Assembly (NCBI GenBank): GCA_003427395.1 | Contig: BFEA01000001.1 | Span: 6,082,878-6,135,498, forward strand | Length of the DNA stretch: 52,621 bases | Origin: Chara braunii | Lineage: Eukaryota; Streptophyta; Charophyceae; Charales; Characeae | Direction: 5' to 3' | In this document: piece by piece, positions 31,226 through 40,998 of the stretch | How positions within the stretch are numbered: the stretch's first letter is position 1 | Layout: the number at the start of each line of letters is the position of its first letter | Program-made: the position numbers and the translations under genes | Notes under the pieces: generated by a model | The model's database searches: none | What the model was told of the DNA's origin: nothing | What the model saw: the letters and a program-made list of their open reading frames with translations, nothing else

Positions 31226-32800
31226 CGACTTATGTTCGCGCTATCTCCACATTCGTAATCATTAATTACCCCTTAGTTCTTACTTTCTTAGCCCATAAAT
31301 TTCGCAAGGCAATCAATTCACAACCAAGTTCATCAAGATCACCTAGTGAGATAGAACATAAAACGTTTTCAGGGTGGTCTGGGTGACGGGCCAAATAAAA
31401 ATCGTCCTTTGCCATGTGAGCTGGAGGGTTGAAAGCGATTTATGACGCCGTACCTTTATCCAAACCTTCCAGCTCGGTAGGAGCAAATGCTACTTCTACT
31501 GGCTGCTCCCTTTTGAGTTCCGGATCAAGGGACACCATGTGATACTGTGTCCCTCAGTCTCGCATTTCAATAATCGGTTATCCAATCTTTCCTGCCATTC
31601 TTTATGAGAAATACTCATTTTCTCCTAAGGTCGGCCATAAGCGATTTCAGGATGTTTGGGGAGGGAGTGTAGCCTCTTCTTCTTAAATCCTTCATTGTTG
31701 GTGTCTTCCTTGTTGGCCACCATAGTGGTAACGATACCCTTTCATGACTCATTTCCACCACTAGTTTCAGCCTCAGTTTCTTCGAGGGGCCATCTTTCCA
31801 TGGTCTTATCATCGAATATGATAAGAGTGTGATCATGTTGTTTCTGCCTCCACAAGACTCGTTTTCGGTTCCTGAACCCACGTGATGGTTCACCCTTTAC
31901 AATGCCCGCATACATGGCTTTTACCTATGTGATCATTTGTTCTCTCGAGAGATCGAGGTCTCATAATTGTCGATAGTTGTATTTGGATGACTTAGCTTCT
32001 GCCGCAAGTTGTCCAAAGTATGGGTTCAAGCAATGTGCGGGAGTAGATATACAGTACCTGGTTGTTCTGTAGGTCCAGCCTGGGTAACCTACAAAAGACG
32101 GTCCATGCCATGCAACAAGGTCGCGACACTACACCAAAGTTTCTGTTCAATGCTGGTGAGCTCATCAAAAGCCTTGTCGACCGTGATTTTGCCCAAGAAC
32201 CTCTCCTTAATGTTATGGCGAAATTTGCATAGCGCCATCGTTTTGACCTACTTACCAATGTCTTCAAACCTAGCAGCGTTGGCCTAAGACAAAACATATT
32301 CCTTAGCTACTTCTCTCAGATAAAAAGTGGAGAAGGCTACTTGGCTATCTTCAACCACGAGACTGGTCCCACAGTAAGTCTGAATTTTGTCAGTCCATAG
32401 CAACACATGTTCTCCCTTCTCTCTATTGTAGGCAAATGATAACTTCATTTTTACCTTCTCTTTCTTTTTCGACTTCTCCCCTTTTTCTTCTTCCTTGGAG
32501 GGTTCCTTTTTAGAAGGTTCGGGTTCTTTGGGGTCACATGAGTTAATGACATCCTTCATCAATTTCTCTTGAGGTTTTTTCTTTTCCTTTTCTCCCTCTT
32601 CTTGCTTCACCCTGTTCTTGCCTTTCACTAATCTAGTCACCGCCTAAAAGTTTTGTCGTGATGTTGTCGATTTTGGTTTCGAGGTATGCAAGATAGGTCA
32701 TTATATTCTGCATCACGGATGCCAAGTCAATTTCTGAACGAATATTAATTTTCTACTTTATTTTTTACACTTTCCTTACTTGTTGCTCTTTCTCTTTCCG
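31226..32800 (-). pseudogene. Ty3/gypsy gag region (decayed)
   Basis: Minus strand. The open block 32640-32284 has a Lys/Glu-rich stretch, then a gag capsid start (LLWTDKIQTYCGTSLV, QVAFSTFYLREVAKEYVLS). The same frame continues past stops with ITVDKAFDELTSIEQKLW. Upstream, DLASVMQNIMTYLAYLETKIDN resembles the gag N-terminal helix. 31990-31230 holds further fragments without motifs. No 5' LTR was found upstream. Confidence 0.55.
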
Positions 32801-32949
32801 TTGTCTCTGATGAACTTTTTTTTCGTCATTTTTGCTTTCAAATGCAACTTGCAGTTGCTTGATGTATTATCCATTATTTCTTCGTTCAGTTCATAATCTT
32901 CCTTTTTTTACTCGGTTCTCCCTTCCCTTCCTCCTTGACTTCTTGACTA

Positions 32950-33112
32950 CAGTCTTTCCCCGAACAAAACGCACGTATGTACTATTCAACTTTCCCTGGA
33001 AAAGTCGATTTCTTGAAGATCCCCCCCGAAATTCAAATAGTACGCACGTTCAAATAGTACGCACGTGTGTACTATTCGAATAGTACATACGTATGTATTA
33101 TTCGAACACACG
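32950..33112. repeat. Palindrome cluster D1 (TTCGAA-centred)
   Basis: Perfect palindromes GTACTATTCGAATAGTAC (33069-33086) and TACATACGTATGTA (33084-33097), embedded in repeated ACGCACGT(A/G)TGTACTATTC motifs (about 32970, 33040 and 33058). No gene. Confidence 0.7.
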
Positions 33113-33117
33113 GGTGT

Positions 33118-33118
<1 letters not shown>

Positions 33119-33192
<74 letters not shown>

Positions 33193-33328
33193 GGTGCGTG
33201 CCGATTTCGACAGCGTGCGGCAGCGCTCGATTTCGACAGGTACGTGCCCACGACCAAGAAGGAATCCCTGCCAAATGTGGCAGCGCTCGATTTCGACAGC
33301 GTGCTCCTCAAAATGATCCGCGCAAAAT

Positions 33329-33401
<73 letters not shown>

Positions 33402-33413
33402 AGAGAGAGAGAG
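33119..33413. repeat. Inverted pair of compound microsatellites
   Basis: (TC)n(CA)n at 33119-33190 and (TG)n(AG)n at 33331-33413 are reverse complements of each other around a 140-base spacer. The spacer holds two copies of GGCAGCGCTCGATTTCGACAG (about 33220 and 33280). Frames through it are dipeptide artefacts. Confidence 0.85.
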
Positions 33414-33726
33414 GTGGTCTTGCTGGCTTACCGAAATAGTGCATGGAGGTCTTGTTCCCTGCGTGCTGCTATGGCGGATCTTGGCGGGGGCAATGCTCCA
33501 AGAACGTCTACTCACTCAACTACTCTGTTCGAATGTTACGCGCAGTAAGCTGCGGGGCCGACTGTTCGAATGGTACGTGCGTGGGGCCTCACTCCACTAC
33601 CTTCCACATGCACAATAGGCAGCATATGTGACTATGTATTCTTCCATTTTCATAGGTAAGATTGATTCACATTTTGCACATTTGGTGAGTTATTGTAGTG
33701 GAGAGAGGGCCCAGTATCGGCCCCCC

Positions 33727-33728
<2 letters not shown>
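33414..33728. other. No gene recognised
   Basis: Unique-looking DNA with two more TTCGAA(T)-type motifs (about 33529 and 33564). Short frames only. Confidence 0.35.

Positions 33729-33772
<44 letters not shown>
33729..33772. repeat. (GT)n microsatellite
   Basis: About 22 GT units. Confidence 0.95.
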
Positions 33773-33774
<2 letters not shown>

Positions 33775-33904
33775 CTTCTAATGTGGATTTTTTTCTGGTT
33801 GTCGTTCCAGTTAACGATGTCTTCTCGTATGAAAGGTCAGGGCATTATGTGCACATGCTTAATTTTTTCTGGGGCGGCCGTTTCAGAAGTTGGTGCCTGA
33901 AATT

Positions 33905-33990
33905 CGTAGCATAACGCACGTGCGTTGTATACGAATACAAAGCACCCCGTGCGTTGTATTCATAGACAACGCACGTGCGTTTTGTTCGGG
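33905..33990. repeat. Palindrome cluster D2 (AACGCACGTGCGTT)
   Basis: The 14-bp perfect palindrome AACGCACGTGCGTT occurs at 33913-33926 and 33968-33981. Between them is TTGTATACGAATACAA and a partial third copy. It is related to cluster D1 (ACGCACGT). Confidence 0.75.
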
Positions 33991-34054
33991 GGACGATAGT
34001 AGCTATCTTCACAAACTGCTCGGCGACAAAGTGATTGAGACTTGTTCGCCCCGA

Positions 34055-34246
34055 TCAATAACAGTCATCCATGTATTTCCAGTGTCTGAACATCAGTTTC
34101 AACCATAGACAGTTCATCTCTGTGACACGCAGATCGAATTGGTTGCGTACATGTTGCTCAACTTCTGGACCAGCGTCGTGCAATTCTGTGAGCACTTGGC
34201 AAAGACGACCTAGCATTTGTTGCCGTTTGTCTTCTATTTCGCCCAC
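34055..34246 (-). CDS. Possible short exon, unrecognised
   Basis: A 63-codon open frame (VGEIEDKRQQMLGRLCQVLTELHDAGPEVEQHVRNQ...) with amphipathic, protein-like composition, unlike the surrounding repeats. No ATG of good context, no family recognised. It could be a lone exon or chance. Confidence 0.25.
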   Translation of the reverse strand: MGEIEDKRQQMLGRLCQVLTELHDAGPEVEQHVRNQFDLRVTEMNCLWLKLMFRHWKYMDDCY

Positions 34247-34259
34247 TGGTTCGTATCAC

Positions 34260-35110
34260 CTCTTATTCTCGATCAGTGAAGAAAGTGATTGAGATAGGGA
34301 AACAAAGTAGAGCGATGAATCTTGTTTAGATGGATGCACTTAATCAATTCCAAAGGTAAGTCATCTTCCCAAGTTAGAATGCCGTAGAACAAACTTATTA
34401 AAACAATTGTAAATTATACGACCTTACTACAAACAAATTTTCAATTCCACGGCAAGAAATAAAGAAATAAAGAATTAGGTACCGGATCGAAATTTTCAAC
34501 GAAGCGTTGTACCTATTATATTGACGGAAACAAAAAGAGTGAAACAGAACATCAAAGTACGCTATGCGAGATTGACGTCAACGCATATTGACCAAGACGA
34601 AAAGAGTGAAACACAACATCAAAGTACGCCAACCATCCTCAGGGGGGAGAACATTTTGAATTGAAAGAGGCCTAACCTATCTAACTGCTACTATTAATAG
34701 CAACCCCAAAGTCTCAATCTACCCAACCTCGAAACTCTCAGGCTAAAGGTCCCTGCCAGACCCTGCTTCACGCTGATCTAACCGTCATAGGTTCCAAGCC
34801 TTGAAGAAAGCAAGTTCCTACTGTAACAACAAAAAAGGCCTAGTGTCCCTTGTGAGTTCGGTAGCCAGGTTAGCCCATCCAAATTCGGCAAACTGTTTTT
34901 TTGGCTTCTCATTGTATCACGACACCCTGAAATTAATTCCTACCTATCCTACACTTAATCCAAACGTGACCCTTCTGGCCATCTGCCCCCATTCCGGGGC
35001 AGATGTCTGAATAAATTGCCACTGTTTTTCAAACACTCCCCCTAGATATGATTGTCGGCGAAGTTCATGATTCAGCGTGAGTAGACTTTGAGGACCCTTC
35101 TAATTACCAA
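34260..35110. other. Non-coding, with a 69-bp-spaced direct repeat
   Basis: GACGGAAACAAAAAGAGTGAAACAGAACATCAAAGTACGC (about 34523-34562) recurs at about 34593-34630 with a few changes. Otherwise nothing recognised; a short plus-strand frame at 34801-35010 has no motif. Confidence 0.45.
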
Positions 35111-35304
35111 GTATCCGATGACTAGAAACGTGGGTCAGATATCCGGGTCGGACGTCCAAGATGCCAATTGTCCACGATCTCGGGCATCCATTTTCCTGCC
35201 ATTTGGGAAGGGCAACTTATCTTCTGACATGTGGGAGAAACGCGGCCTCTCCCGCACTTGGCCATGAGACCCCCAGAAAAAAAATTGGGGGTGTTTTTCT
35301 TAAA

Positions 35305-35432
35305 AAAAGAACGTGCCCCTAGCTCACTTGGAACACCCATAAACTGTTGAAATACAAACCTCGGTTCGAATCCAAATGCATTATTTTGAAAAGTTGAAAA
35401 CAAACTTTAATAAATTTAATTAAAAAAAAAAT
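35305..35432 (+). mobile_element. Possible tRNA-derived SINE or tRNA relic
   Basis: A-box-like TAGCTCACTTGG (35320-35331, 11 of 12 to the consensus) and a perfect B box GGTTCGAATCC (35363-35373), 43 bp apart, followed by an A-rich tail (35420-35431). A cloverleaf does not fold, so this is not a working tRNA gene. No target duplication seen. Confidence 0.35.
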
Positions 35433-35614
35433 AACATGATTTCTTGCGTGTTTGATTGATTGTAACAAGTTCAATCAATCAATTATTGACAATTACACGC
35501 ACACTGATGAGCCCATGAAAGTCTAATGAAACAACAACTCATGCTTTCGTTTGTGGAGTTGTGTACAGTGGGTGTCAACGGACATTCATCGGGAGGAGGT
35601 TGACGTCGCCTTCT

Positions 35615-35615
<1 letters not shown>

Positions 35616-35681
<66 letters not shown>
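35616..35681. repeat. Compound simple repeat (CG)n(GT)n(G)n
   Basis: GCGCGCG run, then GT units, then about 30 G. The G run could form quadruplexes. Confidence 0.9.
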
Positions 35682-36150
35682 GTTTGTGTGTCCAATATAG
35701 CCCATTAGGTACTCACCATGCACCCCATGGAACCCATGGTACACCCCCCCTTGCCGTTGTCGGAAGACAATGCGGCACAGCAACGGGAATTGACTCGCCG
35801 CGGTCAACCGCCGCGCTGCGTCAAAACCGCGCCTAGGACGTCCACGGTCATGGTCAAGCTGGACCCTAACACATTGATTACATTTCTCCTAGGCCAAAAT
35901 TGAAGGAAAGACGGCGCGGCGGTATGGTTCCCCGAAGACCTGAATCGTCCCCGTTGGACTGGACCGACGCGACCGCAATGGGCCAATTAGTGGGGTCCGG
36001 TCCAGACGACACCTGAAACAGACCAAGGGCTACTGAGATATTCAAGTTTGACCGGCCGGGACCAGACCGACACGGCCGCATAACTTGGTCAGAAAAGAAA
36101 CAGCCCTAAGAAGTCATATAGATGAACAGCCATACCCGAGTAATTAAGAT
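35682..36150. other. No gene recognised
   Basis: GC-rich unique DNA with short frames on both strands lacking motifs. It leads into the 83-bp array. Confidence 0.35.
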
Positions 36151-36154
36151 AGAG

Positions 36155-36665
36155 TCATGTGCTATTTTTAGCACGGGACTGACTGTTCATCTCCCAAAGT
36201 CGGGCCTGCACTAGTCCCGTTCTAAAATTTGCACAGTCCCACGCTATTTTTAGCGTGGGACTGACTGTTCGTCTACCGGGGACTGGGCCTGCGCCAGTCC
36301 CGTTCTAAAATTAGCACAATCCCACACTATTTTTAGCGTGGGACTGACTGTTCGTCTACCGGGGACTGGGCCTGCGCCAGTCCCATTCTAAAATTAGCAA
36401 AGCCCCACGCTATTTTTAGCGTGGGACTGACTGTTCGTCTACCGGGGACTGGGCCTGCGCCAGTCCCATTCTAAAATTAGCAAAGCCCCACGCTATTTTT
36501 AGCGTGGGACTGACTGTTCGTCTACCGGGGACTGGGCCTGCGCCAGTCCCATTCTAAAATTAGCAAAGCCCCACGCTATTTTTAGCGTGGGACTGACTGT
36601 TCGTTTGCTGGGACTGACTATTCATATCCCGAGGTCGGGACTGCTGCTATTTTTAGCACAGCCCT
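36155..36665 (+). repeat. 83-bp tandem array with a perfect hairpin in each unit
   Basis: Unit cores at 36241, 36324, 36407, 36490 and 36573 (exact 83-bp steps), with a diverged first copy near 36159 and a partial last copy near 36647. Each unit has arms CCCACGCTA and TAGCGTGGG around a TTTT loop, plus GGGACTG and CAGTCCC segments that can pair across the unit. The units around 36407-36573 are almost identical, which indicates recent amplification. Confidence 0.92.
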
Positions 36666-36735
36666 GGTCTAGAGTTTGACCACAGCCCCGACCATGGGAC
36701 TGCAGCAGTCAGCCCCGCTCACCTGGCCTCTCCAT

Positions 36736-36743
36736 TATAAAAG
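36736..36743 (+). promoter_or_regulatory. TATA-like box
   Basis: TATAAAAG, 70-100 bp downstream of the hairpin array and followed by mixed-composition DNA, then a long pyrimidine tract (36960-37075). It may be a promoter of a retroelement or long terminal region. Match only. Confidence 0.4.
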
Positions 36744-36959
36744 AGAGGCCACGTCACCCAAAGACACAGATCAGCATATGTGGCACACGTGGCACAGATC
36801 AGGCAGTGTGAGAGAACCCTCACTTGCAGGAGCATTGCAGCCTTGGCAGAAAGGCAAGGGGCGGAAGGCACGAGCCAGCAGGAGCATGAGAGGAGCACGG
36901 AGCAGGAGGCAAGAGAGTCGAGCAGAAGGCAAACCAGGGAAGGGATAAGGAAAGGGGAG

Positions 36960-37075
36960 GGCAAGACTGGCCCCTCACTTTCCCTTTCTCATCCTTTTTC
37001 TTCTCTCTCTCCTCTCCTTCCCTTTCACTCCCTCTTCTTTCCAACCACCTCCATTTCCTTTTCACTCACCCTCCA
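36960..37075 (+). other. Polypyrimidine tract
   Basis: About 115 bases of C/T-rich DNA (CCCTTTCTCATCC, TTCTCTCTCTCC). It could be part of a 5' leader after the TATA box at 36736. No ORF. Confidence 0.5.
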
Positions 37076-37179
37076 TGGGTAGTGGGCACGTCGTATCTGG
37101 TCTATGCGCACCATGCCAGAATACTGTATCTGATGATAGGTCATGAATTGTGCTCCGACGGGCACCGTATCCGCTGAAT

Positions 37180-37690
37180 GGTGGTGCCGAGAGGTACTCA
37201 AACTAAGTGTGCAGATTCACTGTGCCAGGAAGGAACTTTAGTTCGCTGATTGATTGGGTCTGAGGCACTCAAACCGAGTGTACCGATCTTTTTTTTTAAG
37301 TCTGCTGATTGGCTGGTACTCAAGTTGAATGTGTCGATTTACTGTGTTAAGAAGACACTCGACTGCGCCAGCAGGCACCCAAACAGAGCGTTGCTGATTG
37401 TGCCGGCAGACACCGAAATAGAGCATTATCGTGCCCAAAAACACTTAAACTTAAGTCTGCAGATTTACTAATTTTTGAGTATGTCAACCCAGTGTCCCTG
37501 CGACTATGCGCATCCAGATTGCGACACTGCACGTCCAAACTGCAAGCAACAACTTTTGATAAGCACAATCTTGGAACCGTTGCTTTAATGATCTCGGAGG
37601 ATTGCGACTGTGCGCACTTCAATTCGAGTGTGACATTGCACATTCTGATAGAGAAACTCGGCTTTAATGATCCTGGGATAAGCGCGGTAC
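37180..37690. repeat. Degenerate repeat region
   Basis: Repeated motifs of the form (G/T)ACTCAAACTAAGTGTGCAGATT and GTGCCxGCAGxCACC with decaying spacing of about 50-60 bp. No gene. Confidence 0.45.
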
Positions 37691-37935
37691 TACACCGCTT
37701 TTGAGACTGTGCCTGCGCAGCCTCTTGAGTATTAGGCCGCTTTTGAGACTGTGCTTGCGCAGCCACTTGAGTATCAAGCCGCTGTGCCTACGCATTAGGC
37801 CGCTTTTCAGACCGTATTTGCGCAGCCACTTGAGTATCAGGGCGCTGTGCCGACGCATTAGGCCGCTTTTGAGACCATATCCGCGCAACCACTTCAGTAT
37901 TAAGTCGTTTTTTACATTTGAGACTGTGTCTGCGA
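37690..37935. repeat. Tandem repeat, 48- and 64-bp units
   Basis: GCCGCTTTTGAGACTGTGC(C/T)TGCGCAGCCACTTGAGTAT repeats four times. Two units have an extra 16 bases (GCTGTGCCTACGCATT type). Confidence 0.75.
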
Positions 37936-37939
37936 ATGC

Positions 37940-38160
37940 CATATATCACAACTGTGCGCTGTTGCGCGCCATGAGTGAGGACCATTTGTGCTATTTGCAA
38001 CTGTGCACCGTTGCGCGACATGACTGTGGGACATTTGTGTTATTCGCAACCATGCGATGTTGCCCGCCATGACTGAGGACCATTTGTGCTACTAGGCACT
38101 GTGCGCCGTTGCGCGCCATGACTGAGGGTCATTTGTGCTATTCGCAACTGTGCGCTGTGT
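37940..38160. repeat. 49-bp tandem repeat
   Basis: GCGCGCCATGACTGAGG anchors at 37971, 38020, 38069 and 38118 (exact 49-bp steps), with ACCATTTGTGCTATTCGCAACTGTGCG between. Confidence 0.85.
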
Positions 38161-38264
38161 GAGCACTTGACTGAGGGTCATTTTGGAACATTGTGCTGTG
38201 TGCCGAGGGAGCACTTGAATGAGGGCTATTTTCTGAACATTGTGCTATTCGCAACCATGCGCTG

Positions 38265-38530
38265 TTGCGCGCCATACTTGAGGGCCACATCTGAGTGTTT
38301 CGCAGTTTGCCACTGTGCGCTCTGAGCGCACCATACTTGAGGGCCACATCTGAGTATTTCACAGTTTGCCACTTTGCGCAGTGTGTGCACCATACTTGAG
38401 GGCTACATCTGAAGATTTCACAGTTTGCCACTGTGCGCACTGTGCGCACCATACTTGAAGGCCATATCGGAGCATTTCGGAGCTTGCAACTGTGCGCAGT
38501 ATGCACACCATACTTAAGGGCCTTTTTCTG
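38265..38530. repeat. 59-bp tandem repeat
   Basis: CATACTTGAGGGCCACATCTGAG anchors at 38273, 38332, 38391, 38450 and 38509 (exact 59-bp steps), with ACAGTTTGCCACTGTGCGC between. It is related to the preceding 49-bp family (ACTGTGCGC). Confidence 0.88.
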
Positions 38531-38855
38531 AACTTTGTGTTATTCTCAACTGTGCGCCATGAGCACACCATTTTCAACTGTGTGCAGTAAGCGCATCATA
38601 TCTGAGAACGATCTCTCGACCGCGGACCATTTTCATCTGTGCGCCGTTTTCAACCGAGCGTCGATTTCGAACCGGAGCACCGGTGTCCATTGCAACTGAG
38701 TATTTAGTCTATGCATACTCTGTTAACCAAATCTCATTTGATGACAATAGTGGTCTGGCCCTAAGAGAAGGCCAGGTTTTGCAAGCAGTAATCACTCTAT
38801 CCTGTTTGCAAGCACTAGTATATTGGTCCTAAGCAAAAATTGATTTTTTTGAGAT
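38530..38855. other. No gene; decayed repeat edge
   Basis: Further decayed copies (AACTGTGCGCC) followed by unique DNA. Nothing else seen. Confidence 0.4.
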
Positions 38856-38859
38856 ATTA

Positions 38860-39110
38860 TTTTAAAGTGCGCGCCCGTGCGCGCCCAGACCGGATATTAT
38901 TTTTAAGTGCGCGCCTGCGCGCGCCCAGACCAGATATTATTTTTTTTAGTGTGCGCCCGCACGCGCCCAGACCGGATATTATTTTTAAGTGCACACCCGC
39001 GCGCGCCCAGACCAGATATTATTTTTTTTAGTGCGCGCCTGCTCGCGCCCAGACCAGATATTATAGTGCGCCCTCGTGCGCGCCCAGACCTGATATTATT
39101 ATGCGCGCCC
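38860..39110. repeat. About 55-bp tandem repeat (GTGCGCGCCC...GATATTAT)
   Basis: Five to six units of AAGTGCGCGCCxGCGCGCGCCCAGACC(G/A)GATATTATTTTT. The spacing varies with the T run. Confidence 0.85.
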
Positions 39111-39660
39111 AAGCTTGGCGTTGGGGTTAGAGTGCGCGCCCAAGCGCGCCCCAGCTTGGCATTGCAGTTAGAGTGCGCGCCCATGCGCGCCCAAGCTTGG
39201 CATTGCAGTTAGAGTGCGCGCCCATGCGCACCCAAGCTTGGCATTGCAGGCAGAGTGCACGCCCATGCGCGCNNNNNNNNNNNNNNNNNNNNNNNNNNNN
39301 NNNNNNNNNNNNNNNNNNNNNNNNNNNNNNNNNNNNNNNNNNNNNNNNNNNNNNNNNNNNNNNNNNNNNNNNNNNNNNNNNNNNNNNNNNNNNNNNNNNN
39401 NNNNNNNNNNNNNNNNNNNNNNNNNNNNNNNNNNNNNNNNNNNNNNNTTGCAGGCAGAGTGCACGCCCATGCGCGCCCAAGCTTGGCATTGCAGTTTGAG
39501 TGCACGCCCATGCGCGCCCAAGCTTGGCATTGCAGTTAGAGTACGCGCCCATGTGCGCCCAAGCTTGGCGTTGGGGTTAGAGTGCGCGCCCATGCGTGCC
39601 CAAGCTTGGCATTGCAGTTAGAGTGCGCGCCCATGCGCGTCCAAGCTTGGCATTGCTGTT
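39110..39660. repeat. 41-bp tandem repeat, with gap
   Basis: Unit AAGCTTGGCATTGCAGTTAG + AGTGCGCGCCCATGCGCGCCC, exact 41-bp steps. 41 is not a multiple of three, so all frames stay open; the predicted proteins here are artefacts. An N gap (39273-39447) lies inside the array, so the copy number is unknown. Confidence 0.93.
39273..39447. other. Assembly gap (175 N)
   Basis: Run of N inside the 41-bp satellite, probably an unresolved part of the array. Confidence 0.95.
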
Positions 39661-39850
39661 AGAGTGTGCGCCCATGTGCCCCTAGGCTGGATATCGTTAT
39701 TTGAGTGCGCGCCCATATGCACTTGCACTGGATATGTGTGCGCCAAGGCTGGATATCGTTATTTGAGTGCGCGCCCATGTACACTTGCGCTGGATATGTG
39801 TGCGCCCAGGATGGATATTGTCGTTTGAGTGCGAGCCCATGTACGCCCGA
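39660..39850. repeat. About 65-bp tandem repeat
   Basis: Three units of GAGTGCGCGCCCATGTACACTTGC and TGGATATGTGTGCGCCxAGGCTGGATATCGTTATTT. The first part comes from the 41-bp unit, so this looks like a derived higher-order form. Confidence 0.8.
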
Positions 39851-39949
39851 GCATAGGATTGCTAGCTGGGATGATTTACCATCACGCTCCCGTTGATTTA
39901 TTTCCTCGCTGATCAGCATCACCTCATGCACGTGGTACTTTCCCTTGCA

Positions 39950-40370
39950 AGGGGAACATTTGCAGTTTAGTCCCTACACGGGTGATTTGGCTCAGTCCAG
40001 TCCCGGTACATTCAGCATTTATGACTTGTCCCTGTGCCTGAGATGTTCTACTGATCAGTTGTTGTTCAGCTGGGCCATTCAGGCGGGCCTACTTGAGATT
40101 GTAGCTGTTCAGCCAGGCCAGTCAGGCAGGCCTACTTGAGATTGTTGCTGTTCAGCCAGGCCCCTTCAGGCGGGCCCATTTCCCGAGATTGTCGCAGTCC
40201 AGCAAGGCCCCTTGAGGCGGGCCCTTTCTTTTGAGATTGTTGTTGTTCAGCCGGACCCATTCAAGCGGGCCTTATATTGAGTTGTTTTTCAGCTTGGCCC
40301 ATTCAGGCGGGCCCTATATCGAGTTGCAGTTCAGTCAGACAGACGGGCCTCTACATTGTGTTGCTGACTA
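39950..40370. repeat. Degenerate repeat of about 50 bp
   Basis: Six to seven units of the type GAGATTGTTGCTGTTCAGCC + AGGCCCATTCAGGCGGGCC. No gene. It ends just before the ORF at 40411. Confidence 0.75.
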
Positions 40371-40410
40371 CCATCTGGCCAGGTTTTGGAGGGAGCATCC
40401 GCACTAGTGA

Positions 40411-40911
40411 GAGTGCGCTTTGTCCAAGCTGGCCCGTCATCGTGAGACTGCCCCTACGTGGGGTAGACTGGTTGAGAGGTTCTGCTATCGACATGTGGGA
40501 TACCCGAGCTTTGCTATCAGGGCCAATGAGTCACCGACTTCGAGACATACGTTGGTGATTACCTATTCGGTACAGGGGGCAGAGAAGGGAGTGAAGGGCA
40601 CCACATATGACAGGATTGCTGATTACATCTTTCGCAGGGAGAGCTATTGGAGGGATAATTGGGTACATGTGGTGTTTCCTCGCGTAGCTTCGGCACCTCG
40701 GGGTGTACTCTTCGACTTTGATGGGTGTAACCCCAAGCCCCTCAGTGAGTCTCGCAGCAAGGGAGGGAGGAGGAAGGACAACCGGATTAGGAGGGAGATA
40801 GCCACATCCGGGGTCACGATTACTACATGCATACAGAGATCTGAGACAGATGAGTCCGATCAGGGGCCCTGCTGCGTGAGTGACATTGATTTTGGCGACT
40901 ACTTCGAGTAG
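40411..40911 (+). CDS. Unrecognised ORF 1 upstream of the LTR element
   Basis: Open from after a TGA at 40408 to the stop at 40911. No in-frame ATG near its start, so it is either an exon, an ORF with a non-AUG start or a remnant. Sequence such as LVERFCYRHVGYPSFAIRANE, WRDNWVHVVFPRVASAPRGVLFDFDG and an acidic end (DESDQ...DIDFGDYFE) is clearly protein-like. No family recognised. It lies on the same strand as the LTR retrotransposon and may belong to it. Confidence 0.45.
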   Translation, partial: ECALSKLARHRETAPTWGRLVERFCYRHVGYPSFAIRANESPTSRHTLVITYSVQGAEKGVKGTTYDRIADYIFRRESYWRDNWVHVVFPRVASAPRGVLFDFDGCNPKPLSESRSKGGRRKDNRIRREIATSGVTITTCIQRSETDESDQGPCCVSDIDFGDYFE

Positions 40912-40998
40912 GGCACTCGCAGGGACTGATTTTGTGGGCAGTAGAAGGAGCGCTGAAGACCGGTGAGCGGAGACGACGGAGAGCGATATTGAGGAGGA

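Noticed and set aside
31992-32297. 101-codon minus-strand frame in the gag region
   Set aside because: The real gag motif AFDELTSIEQKLW lies in another frame; this one is a shadow.
35320-35390. Intact tRNA gene
   Set aside because: A and B boxes are present but no acceptor or anticodon stem can be folded.
39127-39621. Overlapping frames of about 100-140 codons in all six frames
   Set aside because: A 41-bp stop-free repeat keeps every frame open; not genes.
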